From NCBI RefSeq assembly GCF_014400405.1, contig NZ_CP060496.1:744001-808000 (forward strand): a stretch of DNA of 64,000 bases, in the 5' to 3' direction. The first letter of the stretch is position 1; every line of letters starts with the position of its first letter. Positions 40,325 through 50,421 of this stretch are shown one piece after another. The position numbers and the translations under genes were made by a program. This DNA is from Brachybacterium sp. Z12. GTDB lineage: Bacteria; Actinomycetota; Actinomycetes; Actinomycetales; Dermabacteraceae. The notes below the pieces were generated by a model. That model had not been told where the DNA came from, ran no database searches, and worked only from the letters and a program-made list of their open reading frames with translations.

Positions 40325-40986
40325 GGCGCTGCCCGGACTGCACCGTCGAGGTCGAGGGGGAATGGGCCCGCTGCCCGCTGTGCGGGACCACGCTCGTGGG
40401 CGAGCCCGTGCCCGGCCCGTACCCGACCGTGCCGCTGCGCTTCTCCCGGCGCAGGGTGCTGCGGGTCCTGTTCCTCACCTCGCTCGCGGTGATCGTTCTG
40501 TCTTTCCTCGCGCAGCTGCTGTTCGGGCGCGATCAGGACGGCATCGGCGCGCTTCGCAGCGTCTGGCTGGGGATCGTCACCACCTGGCTCGTGGTGGTCA
40601 TGGCCGTCAGCAAACGCCGCAACCTCGCGAAGTTCATCGTCTACCTGGTGGTGCTCGCAGGAGGCGTGTGCGTCTATTGGGACTACCTCTCCGGCTGGAG
40701 CGGCTGGTCCCTGACCTTCGTCGTGCCGATCGTGTGCGCCGCCTCGATCGTGGGACTGCTGATCACGGCGCGGGTGGTCCGGATCGAGGTGGGGGACTAC
40801 GTCGTCTACAGCGGGCTGACCGTGCTGCTGGGGCTCACCCCGATCCTCTTCCTGGCGCTGGGATGGGTGGGCACGGTGATCCCCTCGGCGATCTGCGGGG
40901 GCCTCAGCGTCGCCGCGGTGGTGCTGCTGCTGACGGTGCGGGGCGGGATCGTGCGCCACGAGCTCGCCAAGCGGCTGCACCTGTGA
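40321..40986 (+). CDS. DUF6320-like zinc-ribbon membrane protein
   Basis: 221 residues, intact. It starts with a zinc ribbon, M-R-R-C-P-D-C-T-V-E-V-E-G-E-W-A-R-C-P-L-C-G-T (two C-x-x-C pairs), followed by about six membrane helices (V-L-R-V-L-F-L-T-S-L, V-W-L-G-I-V-T-T-W-L, and so on). This build matches DUF6320 proteins, which are often next to hydrolase and acyltransferase genes of the kind seen here. The function is unknown; a membrane exporter or anchor for the ester product is possible. It overlaps the acyltransferase gene by ATGA. Confidence 0.8.
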   Translation: MRRCPDCTVEVEGEWARCPLCGTTLVGEPVPGPYPTVPLRFSRRRVLRVLFLTSLAVIVLSFLAQLLFGRDQDGIGALRSVWLGIVTTWLVVVMAVSKRRNLAKFIVYLVVLAGGVCVYWDYLSGWSGWSLTFVVPIVCAASIVGLLITARVVRIEVGDYVVYSGLTVLLGLTPILFLALGWVGTVIPSAICGGLSVAAVVLLLTVRGGIVRHELAKRLHL

Positions 40987-41142
40987 GCGACAGCGCACGC
41001 TGAGACGCACTGCGCAGCGAGTGCACGGCGCGCCGACGGGGCCAGCGCCCACGATCTCCCTAGGATGCAAGACGCACGCGCGCACGGAGCGCAGGCATGC
41101 ATGGCCCCCAGGGCGGGCCTCCGACGGCAGGAGAGAAGGTCG

Positions 41143-42888
41143 ATGGACAGGGACCCGCGCGGCGGCCAGGACCGGGACCAGGACGACGACTGGATCTTCG
41201 CCATCGATGATCCCCACAGCCTGCCCACCGACCGTCTGCCCGACCGCGCCGCCTTCGACCGCTACGCCACCCCGCTGCTCGCCCGCCGCGCCGCCTCGCC
41301 GGCCCTGCCGCCCGGCGAGAACGAGACGGTGGACCTCAGCAGCCTCGACCTCGAGCCGGACACCAGCACCGGGGCGATCCCCATGGTGGGGGCCGACGAT
41401 GAGGACCCCGCTGCGACCGAGCCGGAGGACTCCGCCGAGGACGATCAGCTGGTCGCCCCGCTGCGGTCCCCGGGCGCCGTCTCCTACGCCCGCTCCGGCA
41501 CCACCCCGAACGCCGAGCACGACGAGATCCCGCTGAACGGGCTCGTGCTCCCGGACCGCTTCAAGGAGCTGGGCGTGTTCGACGCCCTCCGCGACGTGCT
41601 CGCCCTGATCTGCCTGGTCGCCGCACTGACCACCACCTTCACCCTCGCGGACAGCCAGCTGCTGGAGCTCGGCGGGAAGATCGGCATCGGCACCGGTATC
41701 GCGGCGCTGGTCATCGTCCATCTTCTGCGCTGGGTCCCCGAGAAGGCCCCGCTGGGCGCGGTGCGGATCCTGCGGGTGGCGGGCCTGCTGCCTGCGCTGC
41801 TCGTCGCTGTCACCGTGATCGTCGCGGACCTCGTGCTCTCGCTGCCGAAGCTCTTCGCCTCCCTGCCCGAGGGACCGCCCGTGGGCATCGGCATCGGCGT
41901 CTCCCTGCTGCTGCTCGGAGCGATCCTGGGCATCGAACCACGTGCCCATGAGGGCTACCTGCCGAAGCAGCGGGCACGCAGAGTCTCGCGCACCCTCCTG
42001 CTGGGCGTCGCCGGAGGTGCGACCCTCGCGCTGCTGATCGCCCTGGTGATGATCGTGGGGCGGGTGTTCACCACCGGCTGGGCGTTCTCGCTGATGACCT
42101 TCGCCAACGCCCTGGTCTCCGCGCTGCTGCTGGCCATCGTGCTGACCTCCGCACTGCGCCGCGAGCGTGCCTGGTACGTGTTCTCCACCGCCGTGGTGGC
42201 GGCGCTGGTGATCGCCGCGCTCGCCGACAACACCCTCGGGCTGCAGTTCGCGGCGCCGCTGAGCTTCGCCTCCGGCTTCGTCTACCTGCCGTTCCTGGTC
42301 GCGGCCTTCGGACTGATGATCTCGCGCTCCTTCGTGCGCAGCATGCCGGTCTCCTTCCGCCGCACCGACTGGCTGGTCTACACCGTGCGAGCCTTCGAGT
42401 TCAGCGCGCTCATGCACGCCGCCGCCGTGGTGTGGCACCTGCTGGCCGCGATCGCCGCCACTGCCGGGCAGGCGCCCGGAGGCACGGTCCTGCACCTCAT
42501 CGACGCGGTCGTCTGCGCCTGCTTCGTGGTGGTGTCCCTGTTCGGGCGCACCTCGCTGCTCTCCCGCCCCGCCGTCACCGCCCGCGCCAGCGGCGTGGTC
42601 GCGGCGCTGGTGCTGGTGGTCGTCGGCTTCCTCGACGTGATCGTGAACTCGCTGGCGATGGCGGCAGGGGCGGGCCTGGTCACCGGCGGTGTCGCCCTGT
42701 TCATCGGCCTCGGCGCCGCCCTGATGCTCACCGTCCCCGCCCCGGTGCGGGACGAGTTCGGCGCCCCCGACGTCACCCGGATGTTCGCCGACTTCAGGGC
42801 CCGCGACGGCGGGCGCGTCTCGCTGCTGGAGCGGGTCCCGGATGTCGCCGATGAGACGGCGCGCCGCAAGATCTTCCCCGCGGCCTGA
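41143..42888 (+). CDS. Large polytopic membrane protein with acidic N-terminal domain
   Basis: 581 residues from ATG 41143 (CAGGAGAG ahead). The first 130 residues are charged, Asp/Glu-rich and probably disordered (D-D-D-W-I-F-A-I-D-D-P-H at the start). Then there are about twelve hydrophobic segments from residue 150: L-A-L-I-C-L-V-A-A-L-T-T-T-F-T-L, V-A-G-L-L-P-A-L-L-V-A-V-T-V, and so on. A short charged tail ends R-R-K-I-F-P-A-A. No known transporter family motif is visible, so function is unassigned. It is followed after 50 bp by the nucleobase permease on the same strand. Conserved hypothetical in this lineage is likely but not verified. Confidence 0.7.
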   Translation: MDRDPRGGQDRDQDDDWIFAIDDPHSLPTDRLPDRAAFDRYATPLLARRAASPALPPGENETVDLSSLDLEPDTSTGAIPMVGADDEDPAATEPEDSAEDDQLVAPLRSPGAVSYARSGTTPNAEHDEIPLNGLVLPDRFKELGVFDALRDVLALICLVAALTTTFTLADSQLLELGGKIGIGTGIAALVIVHLLRWVPEKAPLGAVRILRVAGLLPALLVAVTVIVADLVLSLPKLFASLPEGPPVGIGIGVSLLLLGAILGIEPRAHEGYLPKQRARRVSRTLLLGVAGGATLALLIALVMIVGRVFTTGWAFSLMTFANALVSALLLAIVLTSALRRERAWYVFSTAVVAALVIAALADNTLGLQFAAPLSFASGFVYLPFLVAAFGLMISRSFVRSMPVSFRRTDWLVYTVRAFEFSALMHAAAVVWHLLAAIAATAGQAPGGTVLHLIDAVVCACFVVVSLFGRTSLLSRPAVTARASGVVAALVLVVVGFLDVIVNSLAMAAGAGLVTGGVALFIGLGAALMLTVPAPVRDEFGAPDVTRMFADFRARDGGRVSLLERVPDVADETARRKIFPAA

Positions 42889-42937
42889 CCCGCCCCGCCC
42901 CCTTTCAAGACCCTTCCTCCCCACACCCTGGAGAACC

Positions 42938-44234
42938 ATGTTCCGCTGGAGCCTGCACGGAGACGGACGCACCATCGCGCCCGACGCGATCGTCCGCCCC
43001 GAGGAGCGCCTGGCCTGGCCGCTCACCATCGGGATCGGTGCCCAGCACGTGGTCGCCATGTTCGGCGCGACCTTCCTGGTGCCGCTGCTGACCGGCTTCC
43101 CGCCCTCGACCACGCTGCTGTTCTCCGGCATCGGCACCCTGCTCTTCCTGATCATCACCCGCAACAAGGTGCCCAGCTACCTGGGGTCCTCCTTCGCCTT
43201 CATCGCCCCGATCACCGCCTCCACCCAGGCCGACTCGATGGGCGCCGCGCTCGGCGGCGTGATGGTCACCGGTATCCTGCTGGCGCTGCTGGGGCTGCTG
43301 GTCGCGAAGATCGGCACCCGCTGGATCAGCGTGCTGATGCCGCCGGTGGTGATGGGTTCGATCGGCCCTGATCGGTTTCAACCTCGCCCCCACCGCGTAC
43401 GAGAACTTCCAGAAGTCGGCGGTCACCGCCACCGTCACCCTGTTCGCGGTGGTGCTGTGCACCGCCCTGTTCAAGGGGATTCTGGGCCGGGTCTCGGTGC
43501 TGCTGGGCGTGCTGATCGGCTACGGCGTGGCCGTGCTGCGCGGCGAGGTCGTCTTCGCGCCGGTGGCGGAGGCCGCCTGGATCGGGCTGCCCGAGTTCCA
43601 CCACCCCGAGTTCAACCTCGGCCTGCTGCCGATGTTCCTGCCCGTGGTGCTGGTGCTGTTGGCCGAGAACGTGGGGCACGTGACCAGCGTGGGCCTGATG
43701 ACGAACCGCAACCTCGACCACATGGTGGGGCGCACCCTCGCCTCCGACGGCATCGCCACCGCGCTCTCGGCCGGCTTCGGCGGCTCGCCCACCACCACCT
43801 ACGGCGAGAACATCGGCGTCATGAGCGCAACCCGCGTGTACTCCACCGCCGCGTACTGGGTCGCGGGCATCGCCGCGATCCTGCTCTCGCTCTCCCCGAA
43901 GGTGGGCGCCGCGATCTTCACCATCCCGCCGGGCGTGCTGGGCGGGGTGACCTTCGTGCTCTACGGCCTGATCGGCATCGTCGGCGTGCGGATGTGGGTC
44001 GACGGCAAGGTCGACTTCTCGAAGCCCAAGAACCAGTTCACCGCCGGTGTCGCGCTGGTCGTCGGCATCGCGAACGTCACCTGGACCTTCGGCAGCATCG
44101 AGCTGACCGGCATCGCACTGGGGACCCTCGCGGCGCTGATCATCTACCACCTGATGCACCAGCTGGGCCGCGCCACCGGCACCGATCAGGTCACCGAGCC
44201 CGCCGAGAAGGTCGCCCCGTCCCGCGAGGCCTGA
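42938..44234 (+). CDS. Uracil/xanthine permease, NCS2 family (one frame break)
   Basis: About 432 residues. It starts M-F-R-W-S-L-H-G-D-G and contains G-A-Q-H-V-V-A-M-F-G-A-T-F-L-V-P, the NCS2 first half motif. The frame breaks near 43362-43367 after P-P-V-V-M-G-S-I and resumes A-L-I-G-F-N-L-A-P. The second half has L-V-L-L-A-E-N-V-G-H and T-T-T-Y-G-E-N-I-G-V-M, which carry the nucleobase-binding Glu pair of UraA-type proteins. It ends with L-I-I-Y-H-L-M. It takes up uracil or xanthine with protons. The gene is convergent with the ornithine-cyclodeaminase-like gene, 18 bp apart. Confidence 0.9.
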
Positions 44235-44252
44235 GCTCGGCCGGGCCAGCGC

Positions 44253-45280
44253 TCAGTCGGGGTGGTCGGGCGCGGTGATCAGGGAGAACAGGTCCTTGGG
44301 ATCGTCCGGGTCGGCGATCACGTCGATCCAGGCCAGCAGGTCGGAGCCCTGGGTCGCGTCCTGGGCGTAGCGCAGCGCCGAGAAGTCCGCGAGCGCGAAG
44401 CCGACCGAGTCGAACACCGTCACCTCCTTGTCCGAAGTGCGCCCGGCGGCGTTCCCGCTGAGCACTTGCCACAGCTCGGTGACCTCCGCGTCCTCTCCGA
44501 GCTGCTGGATCTCGCCCTCGATGCGGGTCTGCGGCTCGAACTCCACCACCACGCGGGCGTGCTCGAGGATCGCCGGGTCCAGCTCGGTCTTGCCGGGGCA
44601 GTCCCCGCCGATGGCGTTGAGGTGCATGCCGGGCCGCACCTGCTCGCGATGCAGCACCGCGGCGCGCGACTTGTCCGCGGTGCAGGTGGTGACCACGTCG
44701 GCGCCCTCGACCGCCTCGTCCACCGATTCGCACAGCTGCACGTGGAAGCCGAGGGGTTCGAGGTTGTGGCGCACCTTCTCCACCGCCGCCTCGTCCACGT
44801 CCACCACTCGCAGCTGATCGATCCCGAGCACGGCCCGGAAGGCGAGGGCCTGGAACTCGGCCTGCGAGCCCGCCCCGATCAGGGCATGGACCCGCGCCCC
44901 GGGGCGGGCGAGCTCCCGGGCGGCGAGCGCCGACATCGCGGCGGTGCGCATCGCGGTCAGCAGCGTCATCTCGGCGAAGAAGATCGGGTAGCCGTTGTCG
45001 ACGTCGGCGAGCACGCCGAAGGCGGTGACGGTCTGCAGGCCGCGGGCGGGGTTCAGCGGGTGGCCGTTGACGTATTTGAAGGAGTAAAGCTCCCCGTCGG
45101 TGATCGGCATCAGCTCGATCACGCCGAAGGGGTGTGGCTGGCGAGGCGGGGAATCTTCTCGAAGGAGTCCCAGCGGCGCAGGTCGTCCTCGAGGTACCGG
45201 ACCAACCCGGCCATGATGTTCTCCGCGCCGTCGCGCCGGATCCAGCGGCTCGTGCCGGGCACGTCGAGCAGGTGGGGCAT
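44253..45280 (-). CDS. Ornithine cyclodeaminase/mu-crystallin-family protein (one frame break)
   Basis: About 342 residues. The C-terminal frame has the family NAD(P) motif A-L-I-G-A-G-S-Q-A-E-F-Q-A, then V-V-D-V-D-E-A-A-V, C-T-A-D-K-S-R and E-F-E-P-Q-T-R-I-E-G. The N-terminus is R-R-D-G-A-E-N-I-M-A-G-L, then a break near 45138-45145. The conserved K-Y-V-N-G-H-P-x-N-P motif, with the active Lys, follows. Substrates in the family include ornithine, alanine, proline and imines. GGGAG is 8 bases before ATG 45280. It may work with the aldehyde dehydrogenase upstream in amino acid breakdown, but a hairpin separates the two genes. Confidence 0.85.
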
Positions 45281-45349
45281 CGTTCTCATCTCCCGTCGTA
45301 GGGCGCGTCATCGCGCAAGGTCGAGGAGTGCTCTGGCCCTCAGGGTAGG

Positions 45350-45396
45350 CCGACGGGCGGGCCACCCGGCGCGATACCGGTCGACCCGCCCGTCGG
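45350..45396 (-). terminator. Terminator-like hairpin after aldehyde dehydrogenase
   Basis: Perfect 12-base arms at 45350-45361 (CCGACGGGCGGG) and 45385-45396, with a 23-base loop that contains a further short CCGG pair. It follows the stop of the aldehyde dehydrogenase (45441) by about 45 bases. Confidence 0.55.
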
Positions 45397-45440
45397 CGGT
45401 GGTGCAGTGGTGTGGTGGTGCAGCGGTGGATGGGGGACGC

Positions 45441-46963
45441 TCAGAAGAAGCCGAGCTTGTTCTCCGAGTAGGAGACCAGCAGGTTCTTGGTCTGCTGGTA
45501 GTGATCGAGCATCATCAGGTGGTTCTCGCGGCCGATGCCGGAGGACTTGTACCCGCCGAACGCGGAATGCGCAGGGTAGGAGTGGTAGTTGTTCACCCAG
45601 ACGCGGCCGGCCTGGAGCGCGCGGCCGGCACGGTAGATGGTGTTCTGCTGGCGGCTCCACACGCCCGAGCCGAGCCCGTACAGGGTGTCGTTGGCGATCG
45701 AGATCGCCTGGTCGTAGTCGCTGAAGCGGGTCAGCGCCAGCACCGGCCCGAAGATCTCCTCCTGGAAGATGCGCATCGAGTTGTCACCCTCGAAGATCGT
45801 GGGCGTGACGTAGTAGCCGCCGGAGAGGTGCCCGCCGAGATCCGCTCGCTCACCGCCGGTGAGCAGCTTCGCGCCCTCCTGCGTGCCGATGTCGATGTAG
45901 GACAGGATCTTCTCGAGCTGGTCGTTGCTGGCCTGCGCACCGATCATGGTGTCGGTGTCCAGGGGGTCGCCCTGCTTGGTGGCCTCCACCCGCTTGATGC
46001 CGTCGGCGACGAAGCTGTCGTAGATCGACTCCTGCACCAGGGCGCGGGAGGGGCAGGTGCACACTTCGCCCTGGTTCAGCGAGAACATGGCGAAGCCTTC
46101 GAGGGCCTTGTCGTAGAAGGCGTCGTTCTGGGAGGCGACATCCTCGAAGAAGATGTTCGGGCTCTTGCCGCCCAGCTCGAGGGTCACCGGGATCAGGTTC
46201 TGCGAGGCGTACTGCATGATCAGGCGACCGGTGGTGGTCTCGCCGGTGAAGGCGATCTTCGCGATCCGGCTGTTCGAGGCCAGCGGCTTGCCCGCCTCGA
46301 CACCGAAGCCGTTCACGATGTTCAGCACCCCGTCGGGCAGCAGATCCCCGATCAGCTCAGCGAGCACCAGGATCGAGGCCGGGGTCTGCTCGGCGGGCTT
46401 GAGCACCACGCAGTTGCCTGCCGCGAGGGCGGGGGCGAGCTTCCACACCGCCATCAGGATCGGGAAGTTCCAGGGGATGATCTGCCCGACCACGCCGAGC
46501 GGCTCATGGAAGTGGTAGGCGACGGTGTCGTCATCGAGCTGGGAGAGCGTGCCCTCCTGGGCACGGATCGCGCCGGCGAAGTAGCGGAAGTGGTCCACCG
46601 CGAGCGGCAGGTCCGCGTTCAGGCACTCCCGGATCGCCTTGCCGTTGTCCCAGGTCTCGGCGACCGCCAGCATCTCGAGGTTCTCCTCGATGCGGTCGGC
46701 GATCTTGTTGAGGATCACCGCGCGCTCGGCCACGGAGGTCTTCCCCAGGCGGGCGCTACGGCATGGGCGGCGTCGAGCGCCTTCTCGATGTCCTCGGAGG
46801 TGGAGCGGGCGGCCTCGGTGAAGACCTCTCCCGTCACCGGAGAGGGGTTCTCGAAGTACTCACCCTTGGTGGGCGGCACCCACTGGCCGCCGATGTAGTT
46901 CTCGTAGCGGGGCTTGAAGGTGACCTTCGAGCCCTCGGTTCCCGGACGTGCATAGACAGTCAT
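45441..46963 (-). CDS. exaC: Aldehyde dehydrogenase, ExaC-like (one frame break)
   Basis: About 507 residues. It starts [11 protein letters not shown] and has [11 protein letters not shown] break near 46745-46755 (four-C run) falls before V-A-E-R-A-V-I-L. Markers are [20 protein letters not shown] with the catalytic Glu, and the Cys region [10 protein letters not shown], the double-Cys form typical of ExaC acetaldehyde dehydrogenases. Ends [12 protein letters not shown]. It should oxidise acetaldehyde or other small aldehydes with NAD. A GAF regulator lies 2 kb upstream. AAAGGAACG precedes the ATG. Confidence 0.92.
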
Positions 46964-47030
46964 GACGTTCCTTTCGCAGGCGGTGCGCAGCCGACGTCGT
47001 CGTCGGATGCCCAGCACCGTAATCCAGGTC

Positions 47031-47048
47031 ACGTTGCATGAACGTTGC
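47031..47048. promoter_or_regulatory. Paired half-sites upstream of aldehyde dehydrogenase (candidate operator)
   Basis: ACGTTGC occurs at 47031-47037 and again at 47042-47048, 11 bases apart, one helical turn. It lies about 70-85 bp before the aldehyde dehydrogenase start. The GAF regulator at 49-50 kb is a plausible binder; this is inference. Confidence 0.35.
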
Positions 47049-47062
47049 GTGGGGTCGGGGCC

Positions 47063-48190
47063 TCAGATCTTGCGGTGGGTGGCGGCGGGATCCTGTGGGC
47101 CTTCGGTGTCGGGGGTGCGCTCGGGGATCCAGGGGTCTTCGTCCTCGTCGACCGGGACATCGCCGTTGACGAGGCGGGATTCGAGGGATTTGGAGTAGAT
47201 CGGCACGGGATCGGAGGTGACTTCGATGGTCCCGTCGATGTCCTGCCATTCGCCGCCGGCGACGGAGAACTGCCCGGAGAAGGTGGTGGTGAGGGTGATG
47301 TCGTACCAGCCTTCCTGGGCGTAGGTGGCTGAGACGACTTCGGAGGGGTAGGGCTTGCCGGGATTGGTGGTGGTGATGGTGTTCCCGTCGCCGAGGTTCC
47401 AGTGGTAGGAGCGCGGGGTGGCGCGGATGGCGACCGGGGTGTCGAGCAGTTCGACGCTGAGCTCCTGCGGCTCGGACTCGGCGTAGAGCACGTTGATCAT
47501 GTTCACGGCGAGCCAGCCGTCGGTGGGGCCGGCGTGGGCCTGGAGGGGCTTAACGGGCATGCGGGCGAAGTCGGACTGGGTGACGGTGATGACCACCGGT
47601 GGCGCCTTGTCGAACTCGGGGGTGTTGGGACGGGCGCAGCGGATCCCGAGATCGGTGCGCTCTCCGGTTTCGTTGTCGATGCGGGTGCCGCGTTGGGTGA
47701 CGCCTTCGGAGGGACCCTGTGCCGGGGTGGCCCCGCCGATGATCAGTGCGTCGCCCACGCCTTGGAAGCTGCTGCCGTTGCCCGCTTCGCAGGAATCGGC
47801 GTGCGGGGCGCAGGACCACGAAGAGCCTCCGCTGACGTCCGCGCCGCAGCCGGAGAACTCCGAGACGGGAGCCCAGATGTAGCTGTGGGGCGGTGGGGGC
47901 GGCGGCTTATTGTGCGAGTCTGCGCCGCCGGGATTGTTATTACCGTTGGTGACGTCTTCCCTGACCCTGCTGTGTCCGACGCCGAAACTCGGTTCATCGG
48001 AATTTTCGTGAGTCTCCGGAGCGGGGGAGTCCGACGAGTTTGCGTCTTCAACAGGGGAAGGGGCTGGCGGCTCGGGCGCCGCATGAGCTGGAAGTGCCAG
48101 TAGGGCCATGAGCGTTATGCCGATAATGAGGGCCAGGGTTCGTAGTGGGTCGAGAGCTGCAGTGCGCTTTGTGACAACTTCACAGGTCAC
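47063..48190 (-). CDS. Secreted PKD-domain protein
   Basis: 375 residues from GTG 48190. A signal peptide is clear (R-T-L-A-L-I-I-G-I-T-L-M-A-L-L-A-L-P-A-H-A). The next 80 residues are rich in Ser, Pro, Asn and Asp, with a PPPPPP run. The middle has a Cys-containing region (G-C-G-A-D, W-S-C-A-P, S-C-E-A-G). The C-terminal third is a PKD fold: P-R-S-Y-H-W-N-L-G-D-G-N-T-I-T-T, then T-Y-A-Q-E-G-W-Y-D-I-T-L-T. PKD domains act in cell-surface protein contacts. It overlaps the DUF6318 lipoprotein gene by 11 bases, so the two are coupled. Function unknown. Confidence 0.8.
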   Translation of the reverse strand: MTCEVVTKRTAALDPLRTLALIIGITLMALLALPAHAAPEPPAPSPVEDANSSDSPAPETHENSDEPSFGVGHSRVREDVTNGNNNPGGADSHNKPPPPPPHSYIWAPVSEFSGCGADVSGGSSWSCAPHADSCEAGNGSSFQGVGDALIIGGATPAQGPSEGVTQRGTRIDNETGERTDLGIRCARPNTPEFDKAPPVVITVTQSDFARMPVKPLQAHAGPTDGWLAVNMINVLYAESEPQELSVELLDTPVAIRATPRSYHWNLGDGNTITTTNPGKPYPSEVVSATYAQEGWYDITLTTTFSGQFSVAGGEWQDIDGTIEVTSDPVPIYSKSLESRLVNGDVPVDEDEDPWIPERTPDTEGPQDPAATHRKI

Positions 48191-48847
48191 TATCCGTCTC
48201 CTCGATACTCAATCCACCGACAGTCCAGTAGCCGTCATTCCAGGACATCCCAGCGATCGCGGAGTACGCCTTCTCCGGCACCTCTGTCGTCTGGCCGCCC
48301 GCGCTGGGCTCCGCATGTTCGCCCACTATGTAGATATATCCGATCTCATAATCGTAATTTTCGGATCCATACGTTTCTGAACCGTAAGCGGATACTTGGG
48401 TATCGCCCCAGTAGGTGCCATTGCTTCGGATGTCGTCTATCTGAGAAGTTATTTCGCGGCATCCATCACATGTTGGCCCAGACATTTTGATCGTAGCTTC
48501 GGCGGACCCCGTTTGGTACCCCCAGAACAGCAGGTCGACGTAGTACCGGAACGCCTGCTCCGCCCCCTCCGGCGTGTTCTCGTCCATCCCCGCGTACTCC
48601 GACGGGTCGGGCGGAGGGATGTCGGGGGCTCCGGCCGTGGGCGACTCGGTCTGTTCGCCGCCGCCGTCGCTGGGCTCGGTGTCACCGCCGCCGTCGCTGG
48701 GCTCGGTGTCACCGCCGCCGTCGCTCGGATCGCTGATGCCGATGTCCGGCGGGGAGTGGTGACAGGGCCGTCGTTCGGTTCGCCGCAAGCCGCGAGGCCG
48801 AGCAGGAGGGCGCCGGCAGCGGCCACGCTGAGGAGACGACGGGGCAT
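48180..48847 (-). CDS. DUF6318-like lipoprotein (one frame break)
   Basis: About 222 residues. It starts M-P-R-R-L-L-S-V-A-A-A-G, with lipobox L-A-A-C. A frame break at the four-G run near 48755 precedes a Ser/Asp/Gly/Glu repeat tract (S-D-G-G-G-D-T-E-P). The folded part has G-A-E-Q-A-F-R-Y-Y-V-D-L-L-F-W-G and the G-P-T-C-D-G-C motif typical of DUF6318, then G-M-S-W-N-D-G-Y-W. It is anchored to the outer face of the membrane. The 3' part has a lower G+C than its neighbours. It shares an 11-base overlap with the PKD gene; the pair probably acts together on the surface. Confidence 0.78.
48658..48726. repeat. 27-bp tandem repeat, about 2.5 copies, in the DUF6318 gene
   Basis: Two full 27-base units (48658-48684, 48685-48711) and a partial third encode S-D-G-G-G-D-T-E-P repeats. 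A multiple of three, so copy changes would keep the frame. Confidence 0.8.
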
Positions 48848-48965
48848 GGAAGTGCCTTCCGGGAGTGTGTCAGATCACCGACACGGTATCCAGGAACCGC
48901 GTTTGCTGGCACCGGATCGCGACGATTGTGGACAGAGCGGCGGAGCAACGGCGTGGGAGCCGTGC

Positions 48966-50280
48966 TCAGCAGTCCTCTCCGCGCAGGTCACGGGCACGCG
49001 CTGCGGCCCACGAGCGTTCAGGAGCGTCGGCGGGGGCGAGCTCGAGGATCGTCATCAGCACCTCGAGTTCGTGCTCCGCCGCGGGCCGCTGCGCGTACCG
49101 CCACAGCTGGACGGAGGTGCCCACCTCCAGCAGGAGCTCGCGGAAGTGGTCATCGAAGCGTCGCCGGATCCGACAGATCTCGGGGGCCTCCGAAGAGGGC
49201 AGCAGCTCTCCGGTGCAGTGGTCGAGAGCAGCGTCGAGGTCCCCGCGCTCGAGAGCCGCCCGGGCCTGCAGCAGATCGCTGGAGACGTTTCCCTGCAGCC
49301 GGTACGGCCGCGAGGCGATCGTCAGTCCACTCCCCTCAGCGAGCAGCTTGCGCAGCCGGACCACCTCGGCGCGCACAGTCCCCTCCGCGCCGATGCTCCC
49401 GTGCAGCTGCTCGGCGAGCTCCCCCGCCGCTGACCCCCTCGGGGGAGAGGTGCAGCAGCGTGAGCAGCTCGGCGTGGCGCCCGCGAAGCTCGATCGTGCG
49501 GGAGCCCGCGCGCAGCAGCGGGGTACGACGTCCGGTGAGCAGAAGCTCGGCCGCTGCGGCAGGCGAGGGGCGCGGCAGGATCCGCGGCCGGCGGGGCGAG
49601 GGGGCGTCCACCGGGTCGGGGCTCAGCAACAGCCCGCGCAGCTCGTCCTGGGCGGCCCGAGCGGTCGCCTCGAGCAGCGGCAGCACCAGCGGGGAGACCG
49701 CCTCGGCGGTGCCGGTGACGTCGAGGATCCCGAGCGCCTCCCCGGTGTGGGGGTGCCGCACCGGCACAGCGCTGCAGCTCCAAGGATGCACGGCCTCGTG
49801 AAAATGCTCCGCCCCGACCACCTGCATCGAGGAGGCGGTGGTGAGGGCGAGAGCGGGAGCGGAGGTGCCCATGGCGGCTTCGGACCAGTCCGCGCCGGCG
49901 GCGAATCCCATGTCATCAGCGCGGGAGATCAGCTGGGGCCGCCCTTCGACCCACAGCAACCGCCCGCGCGCGTCGCCGAGCGCGACCACCAGCCCGGCCT
50001 CGACGGCTGGATCGATCAGCCTCGAACGCAGCAGCGGAAGCACCGCGGAGAACAGATGCTCGCGCCGTGCGGCAGCGAGCTCCTCGCCCTCGAGCACGGC
50101 GCCGGCGGGGAGAGCATCCGCGGGCCGGGCGGCCAGCGAGCGGCGCCAGGAAGCGAGCACAGACTCCCGGACCAGGCCGCCGTCGCCGCGCAGCTCGGTG
50201 TGGGCGCGCAGGTCTTCATGGGCGCGCAGAAGCTGCGCCTGGTAGGCAGAATCCGTCGGTGACCAGCTGGTGGCGGTCAT
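48966..50280 (-). CDS. GAF-domain transcriptional regulator (one frame break)
   Basis: About 438 residues. Start ATG 50280 (M-T-A-T-S-W-S-P). The N-terminal part has S-V-L-A-S-W-R-R-S-L and a GAF-like sensor domain around R-G-R-L-L-W-V-E-G, G-F-A-A-G-A-D-W-S-E-A-A-M-G-T-S, and E-A-V-H-P-W-S-C-S-A-V-P-V, the sequence seen in acetoin/aldehyde regulators. The frame breaks near 49430-49445. The second frame continues with a winged-helix-like region (G-T-V-R-A-E-V-V-R-L-R-K-L-L) and helices. Regulators with this GAF architecture commonly sit beside ExaC-like aldehyde dehydrogenases, the likely target at 46.9 kb. Confidence 0.8.
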
Positions 50281-50421
50281 CCGAACTCGTCCCGGGATGC
50301 GGGAACGGAAAAGCATGCATAGATCACGATCCACCTCGTCGTCGCTCGTGTCACAGCTGAGGCGACCGTACCCCGTGGGTGCGGGCGGGGCAACGGCTGC
50401 GGGCCGGGCGGGGCCGTCGGC

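Noticed and set aside
39856..43167. Long open frame on the minus strand (over 1100 codons), and similar ones at 20124-23762, 44262-46898 and 54260-57397
   Set aside because: They lie antisense to well-recognised genes, have low-complexity His/Arg/Gly/Asp composition and no recognisable domains. High G+C keeps the shadow frames open.
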